Assembly: GCF_011762195.1 (NCBI RefSeq)
Contig: NZ_JAASQK010000007.1
Span: 1 to 64,000 of the forward strand
Source: Sphingomonas oligoaromativorans
GTDB lineage: Bacteria; Pseudomonadota; Alphaproteobacteria; Sphingomonadales; Sphingomonadaceae
DNA: 64,000 nt
Reading direction: 5' to 3'
Shown here: one piece after another, positions 19,612-28,734 of the stretch
Layout of the letters: each line of letters begins with the position of its first letter
Numbering within the stretch: the stretch's first letter is position 1
The notes under the pieces: model-generated
What the model was told of the DNA's origin: nothing
Database searches by the model: none
The model's input: the letters and a program-made list of their open reading frames with translations, nothing else
Program-made: the position numbers and the translations under genes

Positions 19612-20034
19612 ATGTCCGATGCCGACAAGGCCGAACGCCTGAGCCGCAAGCGCACCATCCTCTTCTACCTGTCCGCCGGGCTGTTCATCCTCGTGTCGCT
19701 GATGGATTTCCCGGCGCGGCGCTCCTGGTCCTTCACGGCGATCTGGGTGCTGTGGGCGACGCTGCTGCTGCTCAACCTCGCCGGCGTCGGCGGCTGGCTG
19801 GTGCCGCGCGGCACGCGGCGGCTGATGGAGGACGAGGGCACCCGCGCCAACCGCGCCCGGAGCCTGTCGATCGGCTTCTTCGCGGCGCTCGCCTCCGCGC
19901 TGATCCTGTCGCTGCTGGTGCGCATGGTGGCGATCGACGTGCAGACCGCCCTCCTCTCGATCGTGACCGCCGGCATCTCGGCGGCGCTGATTGCCTTCGC
20001 CGCGCTGGAACGGACGTCGATGCACGATGGCTGA
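19612..20034 (+). CDS. four-helix inner-membrane protein of an HTH-linked cassette
   Basis: 140 residues. A charged N-terminus (SDADKAERLSRKR) is followed by four predicted membrane helices in two hairpins (about 16-34, 40-58, 87-106, 111-133), separated by a basic/acidic cytoplasmic loop (RGTRRLMEDEGTRANRARS). GAGAGGCGAG precedes the ATG. The layout matches small membrane proteins that often precede a short XRE-type regulator; I do not assign a family with certainty. Its stop overlaps the next start by eight bases. Function unknown. Confidence 0.8.
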   Translation: MSDADKAERLSRKRTILFYLSAGLFILVSLMDFPARRSWSFTAIWVLWATLLLLNLAGVGGWLVPRGTRRLMEDEGTRANRARSLSIGFFAALASALILSLLVRMVAIDVQTALLSIVTAGISAALIAFAALERTSMHDG

Positions 20035-20233
20035 AGGCCTGAGCAACCGCCTGCGCGAGGAGCGCGCCCGGCGCGGCTGGACGCAGGCCGAGCTGGCCGA
20101 GCGCGCGGGCGTCAGCCGCAAGACGATCAACACGGTGGAAAATGGCGTGTTCGTCCCCTCCACCATCCTCGCGCTGCGCCTCGCCCGCGTGCTAGGCCAG
20201 TCGGTGGAGGCGCTGTTCGCGTTGGAGGACTGA
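20027..20233 (+). CDS. short XRE-family helix-turn-helix regulator
   Basis: 68 residues, essentially one HTH domain: SNRLREERARRGWTQAELAERAGVS followed by recognition helix RKTINTVENG and VFVPSTILALRLARVLG. It lacks any ligand-binding domain. Such short YgzD-like regulators often control the membrane protein gene they are paired with. The ATG at 20027 lies inside the end of the preceding gene (eight-base overlap) and the next gene begins one base after its stop, so the three are one transcript. It likely represses its own promoter through the 19568-19598 repeats (inference). Confidence 0.9.
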   Translation: MAEGLSNRLREERARRGWTQAELAERAGVSRKTINTVENGVFVPSTILALRLARVLGQSVEALFALED

Positions 20234-20234
20234 C

Positions 20235-20534
20235 ATGATCGCCTATCTCGGGCTGTTGTTCGCCGGCATGTTGCTCAGCAATGCCCTGCCGCACCTGCTG
20301 GCCGGCTTGCAGGGCGAGCGCTTCTACACGCCGTGGGCTCGGCCACGCGGGAACGGGATGTCCTCGCCGCTGGAGAATGTGCTGTGGGGATCGGCCAATC
20401 TGTTGCTGTCCGCCTTCCTGATCGACCGCATCTTCCCGAAGAACATCCCCCACGGCCTCCCGATCCTCGCGGTCGGCTTCGTCGGCACGGGCATAGGGCT
20501 GGCGCTGCTCTTCGGCCGGCGGAAGGCGGGTTAG
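20235..20534 (+). CDS. small membrane protein, third gene of the HTH cassette
   Basis: 99 residues with three hydrophobic segments (about 2-18, 50-65, 74-92) and a conserved-looking amphipathic loop [19 protein letters not shown]. The resemblance of [21 protein letters not shown] to uncharacterised membrane proteins found in many bacteria suggests a family, but I cannot name it. It is translationally linked to the HTH gene (one-base gap). Its stop overlaps the stop of ruvB on the opposite strand (TTAG). Confidence 0.78.
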   Translation: MIAYLGLLFAGMLLSNALPHLLAGLQGERFYTPWARPRGNGMSSPLENVLWGSANLLLSAFLIDRIFPKNIPHGLPILAVGFVGTGIGLALLFGRRKAG

Positions 20535-21553
20535 TCGAACAGGCCGTCCTGCGCGCCCGCCGGCATCGGCAGGCCGAGATGGGTCCATGCCCGCCCCGTC
20601 AGGCAGCGCCCCCGCGCCGTGCGGGCAAGCAGGCCGAGCTGGATGAGATAGGGCTCGATCACCTCCTCCACCGTGTCGCGCGGTTCGGAAAGGCCGGCGG
20701 CCAGCGTCTCGACGCCGACCGGGCCGCCGCGATAGACGTCGGCGATCATCATCAGATAGCGCCGGTCCATCAGGTCGAGGCCGATCGCGTCCACCTCCAG
20801 CCGGGTGAGGGCGGCATCCGCCACGCGGGCGTCCACCACCGGATCGCCCGCCATATGCGCGAAGTCCCGCACCCGGCGGAGCAGGCGCCCGGCGATACGC
20901 GGCGTGCCCCGCGAGCGGCGCGCGATTTCGGTCGCCCCGTCGCGCGCGAGATCGAGCGCCAGCAGCCGGGCGGCCCGCGAGACGACCAGCTCCAGCTCCT
21001 CGACCGTATAGAATTGCAGCCGCACCGGGATGCCGAAGCGATCGCGCAGCGGCGTCGTCAGCAGCCCCTGCCGCGTCGTCGCGCCCACCAGCGTGAAGCG
21101 CGGCAGCTCGATACGGACCGAGCGCGCCGACGGCCCTTCGCCGATCATCAGGTCGAGGACGCGATCCTCCATCGCTGGATACAGCACCTCCTCGACGGCG
21201 GGCGCGAGGCGGTGGATCTCGTCGATGAAGAGGACGTCGCCCTCCTCCAGATTGGTGAGCAGGGCGGCCAGATCGCCCGACTTGGCGATCACCGGGCCGG
21301 AGGTGGCGCGGAAGCCCACGCCCAGCTCGCGCGCGACGATCTGGGCGAGTGTCGTCTTGCCGAGGCCGGGAGGGCCGAAGAACAGAACATGGTCCATCGC
21401 CTCGCCGCGCGCCCTGGCGGCGCCGATGAAGACGCGGAGATTCTCGCGCGCCGCCTTCTGGCCGACGAAATCGTCGAGCGTCTTGGGCCGCAGCGCGGCG
21501 TCGATATCTTCGGGGCGGCGCTCGGCGGCGAGGAGGCGGTCGGGTTCGCTCAT
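20531..21553 (-). CDS. ruvB: Holliday junction branch migration helicase RuvB
   Basis: 340 residues. An AAA+ motor that with RuvA moves Holliday junctions during recombinational repair. Walker A is GPPGLGKT (60-67), Walker B plus sensor DEIH (111-114), then the beta-hairpin region and the C-terminal winged helix (about 255-330). The ATG at 21553 gives the standard N-terminus ([12 protein letters not shown]). It is in the ruv cluster, but an extra gene separates it from ruvA. Confidence 0.97.
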   Translation of the reverse strand: MSEPDRLLAAERRPEDIDAALRPKTLDDFVGQKAARENLRVFIGAARARGEAMDHVLFFGPPGLGKTTLAQIVARELGVGFRATSGPVIAKSGDLAALLTNLEEGDVLFIDEIHRLAPAVEEVLYPAMEDRVLDLMIGEGPSARSVRIELPRFTLVGATTRQGLLTTPLRDRFGIPVRLQFYTVEELELVVSRAARLLALDLARDGATEIARRSRGTPRIAGRLLRRVRDFAHMAGDPVVDARVADAALTRLEVDAIGLDLMDRRYLMMIADVYRGGPVGVETLAAGLSEPRDTVEEVIEPYLIQLGLLARTARGRCLTGRAWTHLGLPMPAGAQDGLFD

Positions 21554-21597
21554 GGTCGATCCGTTCCCTAGCCGTTCCACGCCGGCCGCGCCAGCGC

Positions 21598-22086
21598 TCA
21601 GGGAAGCCGGGTGAGCAGCACCGGGATATGGCCGGCCTTGCTGTCGCTGAGCTGGAGGATGTAATCCCCCGGCGCGAGCGCGAAATCGACCTGCTTGGCG
21701 ATGCCCGAGCAGGGTTCGCCATGGGCATGGGCGGCGGACGGCAGCGACTTGCCCCGCTGCACCACGTCGATCCACGCCTTGCCGCCGAGCGCGACGCGAT
21801 AGGTGCCGCTCAGCGCGATATGGAAGACGAGCAGTCCGCCTTCGTCGCCCGCCGCCACCGGCTTGCCGAGCGGCGCGGCGAAGCTCACCCCCTCGGCCGG
21901 GGCGAGCGCCGCGATCGCCGGCACCGCGAGCGTCAGCATCGGATTGGGATTGCCGGCGAGCGAATGCGCCGCGGGCAGGTCGGCCGCCCCCCGCCACAGC
22001 GTCGGCGCCTCGGGGCAGGCCGGCGTCTGGGCCTGCGCCATGCCCGCCCAGCAGAAGATGGCCAGCATCGGCCCGACGATCCGCAT
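21598..22086 (-). CDS. exported protein of unknown function inside the ruv cluster
   Basis: 162 residues with a clear signal peptide ([14 protein letters not shown], cleavage near residue 20). The mature part has two Cys (PACPEAP and GEPCSG) and is rich in beta-forming stretches such as [17 protein letters not shown] and [16 protein letters not shown]. This looks like a small jelly-roll or carbohydrate-binding-like fold, but that is inference. It lies 63 bases after ruvA and 44 before ruvB on the same strand, so it is probably cotranscribed. Similar genes occur in sphingomonads; no function is known to me. Confidence 0.8.
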   Translation of the reverse strand: MRIVGPMLAIFCWAGMAQAQTPACPEAPTLWRGAADLPAAHSLAGNPNPMLTLAVPAIAALAPAEGVSFAAPLGKPVAAGDEGGLLVFHIALSGTYRVALGGKAWIDVVQRGKSLPSAAHAHGEPCSGIAKQVDFALAPGDYILQLSDSKAGHIPVLLTRLP

Positions 22087-22149
22087 ATCAGCCCCCTCTT
22101 GTCCGCCGCCGATCTGTAGCCCTGCGAGAGGGATCGCTCAATCGCGCCC

Positions 22150-22749
22150 TCAAGCCTTGGACGCCTTGCGCAGCGCAAGGCGGACCAGCGCGTCGAGCGT
22201 GGCGCCCTCCCCCAGCTCCTCCGCCGCCGCGCCCACCGCCGCAGACGCCTCGGCCGGGCGGAAACCGAGATTGCCGAGCGCGGAGAGCGCGTCGTTGACG
22301 GCGCTGCCCTTGGGCGCCGCCGCAACCGTTCCGACCGGGCCGAGCGCGGGACCGGCCTTGTCCTTGAGCTCGGTCACGATCCGCAGCGCCAGCTTCGGCC
22401 CGACGCCGTTGGCCCGCGCCACCATCGCCTTGTCGCCCGACGCCACCGCGCGGGAAAGCTCGTCCGGCGCCAGCGTCGAGAGGATGGCGAGCGCCAGCCG
22501 CCCGCCCACGCCCTGCACCTGGGTCAGCAGGCGGAACCAGTCGCGCTCGGTGGTCGAGCCGAAGCCGAACAGCGTGATCGCATCCTCGCGCACCTGCATG
22601 TCGGTGAGGATCTTCACCTCCGAGCCGACGCCGCCCAGCGCCTGCAAGGTCTTGCCCGAAAGCTGCACGAGATAGCCGACGCCGTTGACGTCGATCACGC
22701 CATGGTCGGCCCCTGCCTCGGCGAGCACACCGGTCAGCCGTGCGATCAT
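22150..22749 (-). CDS. ruvA: Holliday junction DNA-binding protein RuvA
   Basis: 199 residues. Tetrameric junction-binding partner of RuvB. The N-terminal OB domain (about 1-62) is followed by two helix-hairpin-helix motifs (about 72-130; [18 protein letters not shown] and [16 protein letters not shown]) and the C-terminal RuvB-binding three-helix domain (about 150-199). Two adjacent ATGs (22752 and 22749) are possible starts. The gene begins 16 bases after the ruvC stop. Confidence 0.97.
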   Translation of the reverse strand: MIARLTGVLAEAGADHGVIDVNGVGYLVQLSGKTLQALGGVGSEVKILTDMQVREDAITLFGFGSTTERDWFRLLTQVQGVGGRLALAILSTLAPDELSRAVASGDKAMVARANGVGPKLALRIVTELKDKAGPALGPVGTVAAAPKGSAVNDALSALGNLGFRPAEASAAVGAAAEELGEGATLDALVRLALRKASKA

Positions 22750-22765
22750 CATGCCCCCTGTGTCC

Positions 22766-23263
22766 TCACGAAACGCGGCGCAGCATGGCGCGCTGGCTCG
22801 CCACATGATGCGCGTGGGTGATGGCGACGGCGAGCGCGTCGGCGGCGTCCGCGCCGCTGAGCTTCACGCCGGGCAGCAGCCGCGAGACCATCGCCTGCAC
22901 CTGCTTCTTGTCCGCCCCGCCGGTGCCGACCACCGCCTTCTTGACGATCGAGGGATGATATTCCCCGATCACGATCTCCGCCTGCGCGGCGGCCAGCAGC
23001 ACGACTCCCCGCGCCTGCCCCAGCTTCAGCGTCGATTGCGCATTGGAGTTGCCGAGCACCTCTTCCACCGCCGCACCTTCGGGCCGGTGGGCGCGGATCA
23101 CCTCGATCAGCGCGCCATGCAGCAGCGCGAGGCGGCGCGGCAACGGCATCGACACCTCGGTGCGGATCTGCCCGTTGGCGACATGGCTGAGGCGATTGCC
23201 GTCGGCGGCGATCACCCCCCAGCCGGTGGTGCCAAGCCCCGGATCGAGCCCGAGGATCAGCAC
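22766..23263 (-). CDS. ruvC: crossover junction endodeoxyribonuclease RuvC
   Basis: 165 residues. Resolves Holliday junctions. The RNase H-like core begins [14 protein letters not shown] with catalytic Asp7; the second acidic site is [14 protein letters not shown] and the third is [16 protein letters not shown] near residue 140. The GTG at 23263 has GAGG about seven bases upstream and gives the canonical N-terminus; the frame is open further upstream but that would overlap yebC. It is followed by ruvA after 16 bases. Confidence 0.97.
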   Translation of the reverse strand: MLILGLDPGLGTTGWGVIAADGNRLSHVANGQIRTEVSMPLPRRLALLHGALIEVIRAHRPEGAAVEEVLGNSNAQSTLKLGQARGVVLLAAAQAEIVIGEYHPSIVKKAVVGTGGADKKQVQAMVSRLLPGVKLSGADAADALAVAITHAHHVASQRAMLRRVS

Positions 23264-23273
23264 CCCGTCAGCC

Positions 23274-24017
23274 TCAACCGAGCTTCTCCATGATCTCGTC
23301 GGGCACGTCGTAATTGCCCCACACGGTCTGGACGTCGTCATCCTCTTCGAGGGTATCGATCAGCTTCATCAGCAGAGCGGCCTCCTCGACGGTGGTGAGC
23401 GTCACCTGGTTCTGCGGGCGCCAGGCGAGCTTCACGCCCTCCGGCTCGCCGAGCACCGCTTCGAGCGCCTTGGCGACCTCGTGGAGCGAATCGGTCGCGG
23501 TCCAGATCTCGTGACCCTCGTCGGAGGTGACGTCCTCGGCGCCGGCTTCCAGAGCGGCCTCGAACACCTTCTCGGCATCGCCCGCCTTCTCCGGGTAGGA
23601 GATCAGGCCCATGCGGTCGAAACCATGGCTCACCGAGCCGCCCGCGCCGAGATTGCCGCCATTCTTGGAGACGGCGGTGCGCACGTTGGTGGCGGTGCGG
23701 TTGCGGTTGTCGGTCAGCGTCTCGATGATGAGCGACACGCCGGCCGGGCCGAAGCCCTCGTAACGGACCTCTTCATAATTGGCGCCGTCGCTGCCCGCCG
23801 CCTTATCGATCGAGCGCTTGATATTGTCGTTCGGCATCGACTGCGCGCGGGCCGCGATGATGGCGGAGCGCAGGCGCGCGTTCATCGCCGGATCGGGCAG
23901 GCCCATCTTCGCCGCCACCGTGATTTCGCGGCTGAGCTTGGAAAAGAGCGCCGAACGCTTCTTATCCTGCGCGCCCTTGCGATGCATGATGTTCTTGAAT
24001 TTGGAATGGCCGGCCAT
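23274..24017 (-). CDS. yebC: YebC/PmpR family protein
   Basis: 247 residues, standard length. The N-terminal block [20 protein letters not shown] and the later [20 protein letters not shown] and [13 protein letters not shown] are the family signature. Proteins of this family act as DNA-binding transcriptional regulators in some bacteria and, in more recent work, aid translation of difficult proline stretches; which applies here cannot be told. It is the first gene of the yebC-ruvC-ruvA-X-ruvB cluster, ten bases before ruvC. Confidence 0.96.
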   Translation of the reverse strand: MAGHSKFKNIMHRKGAQDKKRSALFSKLSREITVAAKMGLPDPAMNARLRSAIIAARAQSMPNDNIKRSIDKAAGSDGANYEEVRYEGFGPAGVSLIIETLTDNRNRTATNVRTAVSKNGGNLGAGGSVSHGFDRMGLISYPEKAGDAEKVFEAALEAGAEDVTSDEGHEIWTATDSLHEVAKALEAVLGEPEGVKLAWRPQNQVTLTTVEEAALLMKLIDTLEEDDDVQTVWGNYDVPDEIMEKLG

Positions 24018-24144
24018 CGCCGTGATCGTCCTGCTGCTTGCGAAATGGGAGTGGGCGTCTCTAGGCCTTCCGACGGCCCTTGCGCAATCCCGCCAACAGG
24101 AGGGGCGGCCGGCGATCGGCACCTGCCGACCGCCGGCGAGAAGG

Positions 24145-24387
24145 TCAGTTCAGACCCAGCGCCGCCTTGTAGGTTTCGAGCAGGGCCTCGGCCTCGTCGC
24201 GCGCATTCTTCTCCATCTTGCGCAGGCGCACGATGGTCCGCATCGTCTTGGGGTCGTAACCCTGCGACTTGGCTTCGAGATAGACGTCCTTGATGTCGTC
24301 CTGCATGCCCTTCTTTTCTTCCTCGAGGCGTTCGATACGCTCGATGAAGAGCCGCAGCTGGTCGGCCGCGACGTTGCCGTCACTCAT
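24145..24387 (-). CDS. gapR: DUF2312 protein, GapR-like nucleoid-associated protein
   Basis: 80 residues, mostly alpha-helical and coiled-coil: [21 protein letters not shown], then [25 protein letters not shown] and [15 protein letters not shown]. This is the DUF2312 signature. In Caulobacter the family member GapR is a dimeric/tetrameric protein that binds overtwisted, AT-rich DNA ahead of replication and transcription. The present protein lacks only a few N-terminal residues compared with it. GGGAGCGG precedes the ATG. The symbol is by homology; function is inferred. Confidence 0.92.
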   Translation of the reverse strand: MSDGNVAADQLRLFIERIERLEEEKKGMQDDIKDVYLEAKSQGYDPKTMRTIVRLRKMEKNARDEAEALLETYKAALGLN

Positions 24388-24442
24388 AGTCCGCTCCCGA
24401 TTCGGTAGGAACGGGCCGAGATAGAAGAGCCGGCGGTCAGGC

Positions 24443-24748
24443 TCAAGCGTCCGCGGGCGGGTTCTTCTTCAGGCTCTCGGCCATGCGGGCGAGCTGCGCG
24501 GGCGTCGCCTCGCCCTGATGCTCGGCCTTCCACTGCGCGTAGGGCATCCCGTAGACCGCCTCGCGCGCCTCTTCCTTGCCGATCCTTCCGTCCGATGCCT
24601 CGGCCGTCCAGTCGCCCAGGCAGTTGCGGCAGAAGCCGGCGAGGCCCATCAAATCGATATTTTCGGCGTCGGAACGATGCCGCAGATGACGCACCAGACG
24701 GCGGAAAACGGCGGCTGCGATCGCATCATCGACATCATCAAGCTGCAT
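24443..24748 (-). CDS. DUF1244 domain-containing protein
   Basis: 101 residues. [33 protein letters not shown] and [13 protein letters not shown] are the DUF1244 (SMc04008-like) signature, a small helical protein of unknown function found in proteobacteria. The CRNC pair could bind metal, but nothing else supports that. It lies 55 bases before the gapR-like gene on the same strand and is divergent from pyk, whose candidate promoter lies just upstream of it. Confidence 0.92.
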   Translation of the reverse strand: MQLDDVDDAIAAAVFRRLVRHLRHRSDAENIDLMGLAGFCRNCLGDWTAEASDGRIGKEEAREAVYGMPYAQWKAEHQGEATPAQLARMAESLKKNPPADA

Positions 24749-24766
24749 AGCGCTGTCATTCCCTGG

Positions 24767-24794
24767 TTGATCTGATGAATGGACGGGCTAATGG
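24767..24794 (+). promoter_or_regulatory. candidate pyk promoter
   Basis: TTGATC (24767-24772), a 16-base spacer and TAATGG (24789-24794), about 39 bases before the pyk ATG. It is a sequence match only. Confidence 0.4.
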
Positions 24795-24832
24795 GCAAGC
24801 CTTCCCGCGCGCACAAGGAGCTTTGTACCCCC

Positions 24833-26305
24833 ATGTCGATCAGCACGAGCGCATTTGCGCCCCGTCGCCGCAAGGTTCGCGTGCTGGCCACATTGGGGCC
24901 TGCGAGCCGTTCGCCGGAAATGATCCGCAAGCTCTTCCTCGCCGGCGCCGACGCCTTCCGCGTCAATATGAGCCATGGCGCGCATGAGGACCATGCCCAG
25001 TCGATCGCGGCGATCCGCCAGCTTGAGAAGGAACTCAACCGGCCGACCACCATCCTCGCCGATCTTCAGGGGCCGAAACTGCGTGTCGGCACCTTCGCGG
25101 ACGGCTCGGTGACGCTCCACACCGGCGACGCCTTCCGGCTCGACCGCGACTCGACGCCGGGCGACGCCACCCGCGTCTCGCTCCCCCACCGGGAGATCTT
25201 CGAGGCGCTGGAGCCCGGCGCCCGCCTGCTGGTCGACGACGGCAAGCTGGTGCTGCGCGTGCAGACCGCCAGCCTCGACCTGATCGAGACGACCGTCGAG
25301 GTCGGCGGCGTGATCTCCAACCGCAAGGGCGTGAACGTGCCCGACGTGGTCGTCCCCCTCCCCGCGCTGACCGACAAGGACCGCAAGGATCTCGCCTTCG
25401 CGCTGGAGCAGAATGTCGACTGGATCGCGCTCTCCTTCGTGCAGCGCCCGGATGACGTGGCCGAGGCCCGCCGCCTGATCGGCGGCAAGGCGGCGCTGCT
25501 CTCCAAGATCGAGAAGCCGGCCGCGATCGATCGCCTCGACGAGATCATCGAGCTGTCGGACGGCGTGATGGTCGCGCGCGGCGATCTCGGCGTCGAGCTG
25601 CCGCCCGAGCAGGTTCCCCCGATCCAGAAGCGCATCGTCGAGACATCGCGCCGCCTCGGCCGCCCGGTGGTGGTGGCGACGCAGATGCTCGAATCGATGA
25701 TTACCTCGCCCTCGCCGACCCGCGCCGAGGTGTCGGACGTCGCCAACGCCATCTATGACGGCGCCGACGCGATCATGCTCTCGGCCGAATCCGCCGCCGG
25801 AAGCTGGCCGGAGGAAGCCGTCGCGATGATGGACCGCATCGCCATCTCGGTGGAATCGGACCCGAACTATCGCGCCCGCATCCACTTCACCCAGATGCGG
25901 CCGGACGCCACCACCGCCGACGCGCTGGCCGCCGCCGCCGCCGAGATCGTGGAAACCGTGTCGGCCGCGACGATCATCTGCTTCACCACCTCGGGCTCGA
26001 CCGCGCGCCGCATCGCGCGCGAGCGGCCGTCGGCGCCGCTGCTGGTGCTGACCCCGGACATCCGCACGGCGCGCCGCACCGGCCTGCTGTGGGGCGCGCA
26101 CGCGGTCCATACCCGCGACGTCGAGAACTTCGAGGAGATGGTCGCCAAGTCCAAGCGGATGGCGCTGCGCACCCGCGTCGCCGGTGCCGGCGAGGCGGCG
26201 GTGCTGATGGCCGGCGTGCCGTTCGGGACGCCGGGCTCGACCAATGTGCTCCACGTCGTCCGCCTCACCGGCGACGAGCTGAAGGGCTATCAGAACGAGG
26301 AATGA
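24833..26305 (+). CDS. pyk: pyruvate kinase
   Basis: 490 residues. Converts phosphoenolpyruvate and ADP to pyruvate and ATP, the last step of glycolysis. N-terminal VRVLATLGPAS, the substrate loop FRVNMSHG, the signature LLSKIEKPAAIDRLDEII, DGVMVARGDLGVELP and ATQMLESMI are all intact. Start ATG 24833 has AAGGAG 11 bases upstream; an in-frame ATG at 24779 would add 18 residues and lies inside the candidate promoter. The C-terminal domain (about 365-490) is complete. Confidence 0.97.
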   Translation: MSISTSAFAPRRRKVRVLATLGPASRSPEMIRKLFLAGADAFRVNMSHGAHEDHAQSIAAIRQLEKELNRPTTILADLQGPKLRVGTFADGSVTLHTGDAFRLDRDSTPGDATRVSLPHREIFEALEPGARLLVDDGKLVLRVQTASLDLIETTVEVGGVISNRKGVNVPDVVVPLPALTDKDRKDLAFALEQNVDWIALSFVQRPDDVAEARRLIGGKAALLSKIEKPAAIDRLDEIIELSDGVMVARGDLGVELPPEQVPPIQKRIVETSRRLGRPVVVATQMLESMITSPSPTRAEVSDVANAIYDGADAIMLSAESAAGSWPEEAVAMMDRIAISVESDPNYRARIHFTQMRPDATTADALAAAAAEIVETVSAATIICFTTSGSTARRIARERPSAPLLVLTPDIRTARRTGLLWGAHAVHTRDVENFEEMVAKSKRMALRTRVAGAGEAAVLMAGVPFGTPGSTNVLHVVRLTGDELKGYQNEE

Positions 26306-26335
26306 GCCCCTCCCCGGCGGGAGAGGCTGCAAGGC

Positions 26336-27697
26336 TCAGCCCGCCGGGTAGACGGTGAACTGCTCGATCCTGCCATGGGCGCCCGGCTCGGCGCGCAGCA
26401 CGATGGTGAGGGTGCGGCCCGGATAGGTGACCGTATAGGCCTCTGCCGTGAAACCGCCGCGCAGCTTGGCCGAGCGCTGACGGATGCTGGTCGGCTGGCC
26501 CAGCGGCGCGAGGCTGGCGCGATAATCGGCGATCGCCGTCGGCGTGAAATAATAATTGCCGTTCACGGTGAACAGGCTGCGATCGATCTTGCCCGCGCGC
26601 AGCATGTCGAACACCTTGCGCGCCCGCGCCGTCTTGTCGGCCTGCGGGAAGAGCTGCCCCTCGATGCGATCGGCGATCGCGGTCTGGGCGTTGCCGAAAT
26701 CGCCGTTCACCATCACCACGATCGCGGCCTTGTCGTCGGGATAGACGCGGTTCTCGGAGAGGAAGCCCACCGCCTCGCCGCCATGCTCCAGCACGCGATG
26801 GCCATCGACCTCACCCACCTCGATGCCGAGCCCGTAACCGCTCGACTTGCCGTCGGTCAGTACCACCGGCGTCTGCTGCGCCTTGTAGCTCGCGGGGGTG
26901 AGCAGCTTCCGGTCGATCATGCCGATATCCCAGCGGGCGAGATCGTCGGCGGTCATCGCCAGCTCGCCCGCCGCGAACAGCCAGCCCGGCGCCGCCGGCT
27001 TCTCGACCCGTACCGGCCCCAGCGCATAGCGCATGTGCGGCACGGCGTCGGCCGCCGTCATGCCGGTGTCCGCGTCGACCGCGCTCTTCATGCCGAGCGG
27101 CTGGAAGACCCGCTTCGTCAGGAAGGGCATCAGCCCCTCGCCCGACACCTTCTCGACGATCCGGCCGGCGACGACATAGCCGGTGTTGGAATATTGCCAC
27201 TGGCTGCCCGGCGCGAAGTCGAGCGGCGCCTTCGCCCAGCGATCGAGGATCTCCATCGGCGTCACCGGATGCTCCATCGCGGCGAAGCTGAAATCCTGCG
27301 GCCAGTAATCGCGATAGCCGGACGTATGGCTCAGCACCTGCCGGATGGTGATCTTGTCGGCGTCGGTCAGCGCGGGGAGCCACTTGCCCACCGTGTCGTC
27401 GAGCGAGAGCTTGCCTTCGTCGGCCAGCATCAGGATCGCCGTCGCGGTGACCTGCTTGGAGATGGAGGCGATCGGATAGCGCGCGCCCGTCACCGCCGGC
27501 CTGCCCGGCCCCTGCTGCCCATAGGCCTTCGAATAGACGATCCGCCCATCCTCCACGATCGCGATCGAGGCGGAGGGCACCTGCGTCGTCTTGAGAATCC
27601 CGGTCACGGCGCGGTCGATCGCGGCGGTGTCGAGCGGGGCGGAAAGAGCGGGCGTCGCCGCGATCAGCGCGGCGAAGGAAGCAAGGGCAAGGCGCAT
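26336..27697 (-). CDS. serine hydrolase, beta-lactamase/penicillin-binding-protein fold
   Basis: 453 residues with a signal peptide (ALASFAALIAATPALSA). Class C-like catalytic motifs are present: SxxK as SISK (78-81), YSN (169-171) and HGG in EHGGEAVGF near 320. A C-terminal extension (about 345-453) forms a separate beta-rich domain seen in many serine hydrolases of this group. Possible activities include D-aminopeptidase or esterase; a true beta-lactamase role is not supported. It is 47 bases downstream of the HAD gene on the same strand. Confidence 0.88.
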   Translation of the reverse strand: MRLALASFAALIAATPALSAPLDTAAIDRAVTGILKTTQVPSASIAIVEDGRIVYSKAYGQQGPGRPAVTGARYPIASISKQVTATAILMLADEGKLSLDDTVGKWLPALTDADKITIRQVLSHTSGYRDYWPQDFSFAAMEHPVTPMEILDRWAKAPLDFAPGSQWQYSNTGYVVAGRIVEKVSGEGLMPFLTKRVFQPLGMKSAVDADTGMTAADAVPHMRYALGPVRVEKPAAPGWLFAAGELAMTADDLARWDIGMIDRKLLTPASYKAQQTPVVLTDGKSSGYGLGIEVGEVDGHRVLEHGGEAVGFLSENRVYPDDKAAIVVMVNGDFGNAQTAIADRIEGQLFPQADKTARARKVFDMLRAGKIDRSLFTVNGNYYFTPTAIADYRASLAPLGQPTSIRQRSAKLRGGFTAEAYTVTYPGRTLTIVLRAEPGAHGRIEQFTVYPAG

Positions 27698-27744
27698 GGA
27701 AGCTCCGGTTCGTGACAGGCCCGGAACCTGTCCCCGCGCGGGCC

Positions 27745-28374
27745 TCAGAGCAAGCCGGAACCTTGGAGAGCAGCGCGCAGCGTATCGGCGTCGCGGAAGA
27801 CATGGCCGGCGAAGCCCGAACGTTCGGCCGCTTCGACATTCTCAGGCCGATCGTCGACGAACAGCGCCTCGCCCGGCGCCAGCCCGAATCGATCCAGCGC
27901 CAGCGCGTAGATGGCGGGATCGGGCTTCACCAGCTTCACCTCGCCCGAGACGAGGATGTCGCGGAAGCGATCGAGCCGCACCGCCTCGCGCGCCCGGAAG
28001 GACGGCCAGAACTCATGGCTGAAATTGGTGATGGCGTAGAGCGGCACGCCGGCCGAATCGAGATCGGCCATGAGCGCCGCCATGCCGGGCAGCCAATCGC
28101 CGATCTGCTCGTCGAACCGCTCGCCCCACAGCCGGATATGCTCGGCCTCGTCGGGGTGACGCGCGATCAGTTCCGCCGACGTGTCGGCGAAGCTGCGGCC
28201 AGCATCATGCTGGGTGTGCCATTCCAGCGTCGCCACCTCGCCGAGGAATCGGTCGAGGCGCGCGGGATCGGCGATATGTCGCTGAAAAAAGGCGCGCGGA
28301 TTCCAGTCGACAAGCACGTTGCCGACATCGAAAACGACGCTCTTCAAACGGGCCACCGAGCGATCGGCGGCCAC
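27745..28374 (-). CDS. HAD family hydrolase (haloacid dehalogenase-like)
   Basis: 209 residues. Motif I is FDVGNVLVDW (nucleophile Asp16), the cap region has many aromatic residues, motif II is YAITNFS, and motif III/IV is KPDPAIYALALDRFG...LFVDDRPENVEAA. The spacing is that of small phosphatases related to YihX/epoxide-hydrolase N-terminal type. It starts (GTG 28374; GTG 28356 also possible) six bases after the rpmJ stop, so it is cotranscribed with rpmJ. Substrate unknown. Confidence 0.9.
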   Translation of the reverse strand: MAADRSVARLKSVVFDVGNVLVDWNPRAFFQRHIADPARLDRFLGEVATLEWHTQHDAGRSFADTSAELIARHPDEAEHIRLWGERFDEQIGDWLPGMAALMADLDSAGVPLYAITNFSHEFWPSFRAREAVRLDRFRDILVSGEVKLVKPDPAIYALALDRFGLAPGEALFVDDRPENVEAAERSGFAGHVFRDADTLRAALQGSGLL

Positions 28375-28380
28375 GCCGGA

Positions 28381-28506
28381 TCAGCCCTGGCGGGCCTTGA
28401 AGCGACGGTTCGTCTTGTTGATGACGTAGGTGCGGCCGCGACGACGGATGACGCGGTTGTCGCGATGACGCCCCTTGAGCGACTTGAGCGAGTTACGGAT
28501 CTTCAT
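28381..28506 (-). CDS. rpmJ: 50S ribosomal protein L36
   Basis: 41 residues beginning [18 protein letters not shown] and ending [12 protein letters not shown]; the reading frame was checked codon by codon. It lacks the four zinc ligands (no Cys at all), the form usual for alphaproteobacteria. A structural protein of the large subunit. The promoter TTGACT-N17-TAGGCG is 60 bases upstream, and the HAD gene follows after six bases. Confidence 0.97.
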   Translation of the reverse strand: MKIRNSLKSLKGRHRDNRVIRRRGRTYVINKTNRRFKARQG

Positions 28507-28565
28507 GGCGGGGCGCCCTGCTTCTCTATGTCTGGAGGCCATATGGCCCGGAAAAACGAGGCGTC

Positions 28566-28594
28566 CGCCTATGAGAGCCGGCCCCCGAAGTCAA
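28566..28594 (-). promoter_or_regulatory. candidate rpmJ promoter
   Basis: On the minus strand TTGACT (28589-28594), 17-base spacer, TAGGCG (28566-28571). Same architecture as the candidate rpmB promoter in this window. A start site near 28559 would give a leader of about 50 bases. Confidence 0.55.
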
Positions 28595-28734
28595 GACCGG
28601 CGCCCGATTCGATGATGCGAAATGCATCGTTCACGCATTGGAAAGCCGGCCTGGGTGAAGCAAAACGCATGTCAGAGCGTTACGCTCATGGATCGATCAC
28701 GCGCGTGCGAATCGCGCCCGCAGAAAGGCCAGCC

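Noticed and set aside
19612-20233. Toxin-antitoxin reading of the membrane protein/HTH pair
   Set aside because: The membrane protein has four helices in two hairpins rather than a single toxic helix, and a third membrane gene follows. It fits a regulated membrane cassette better.
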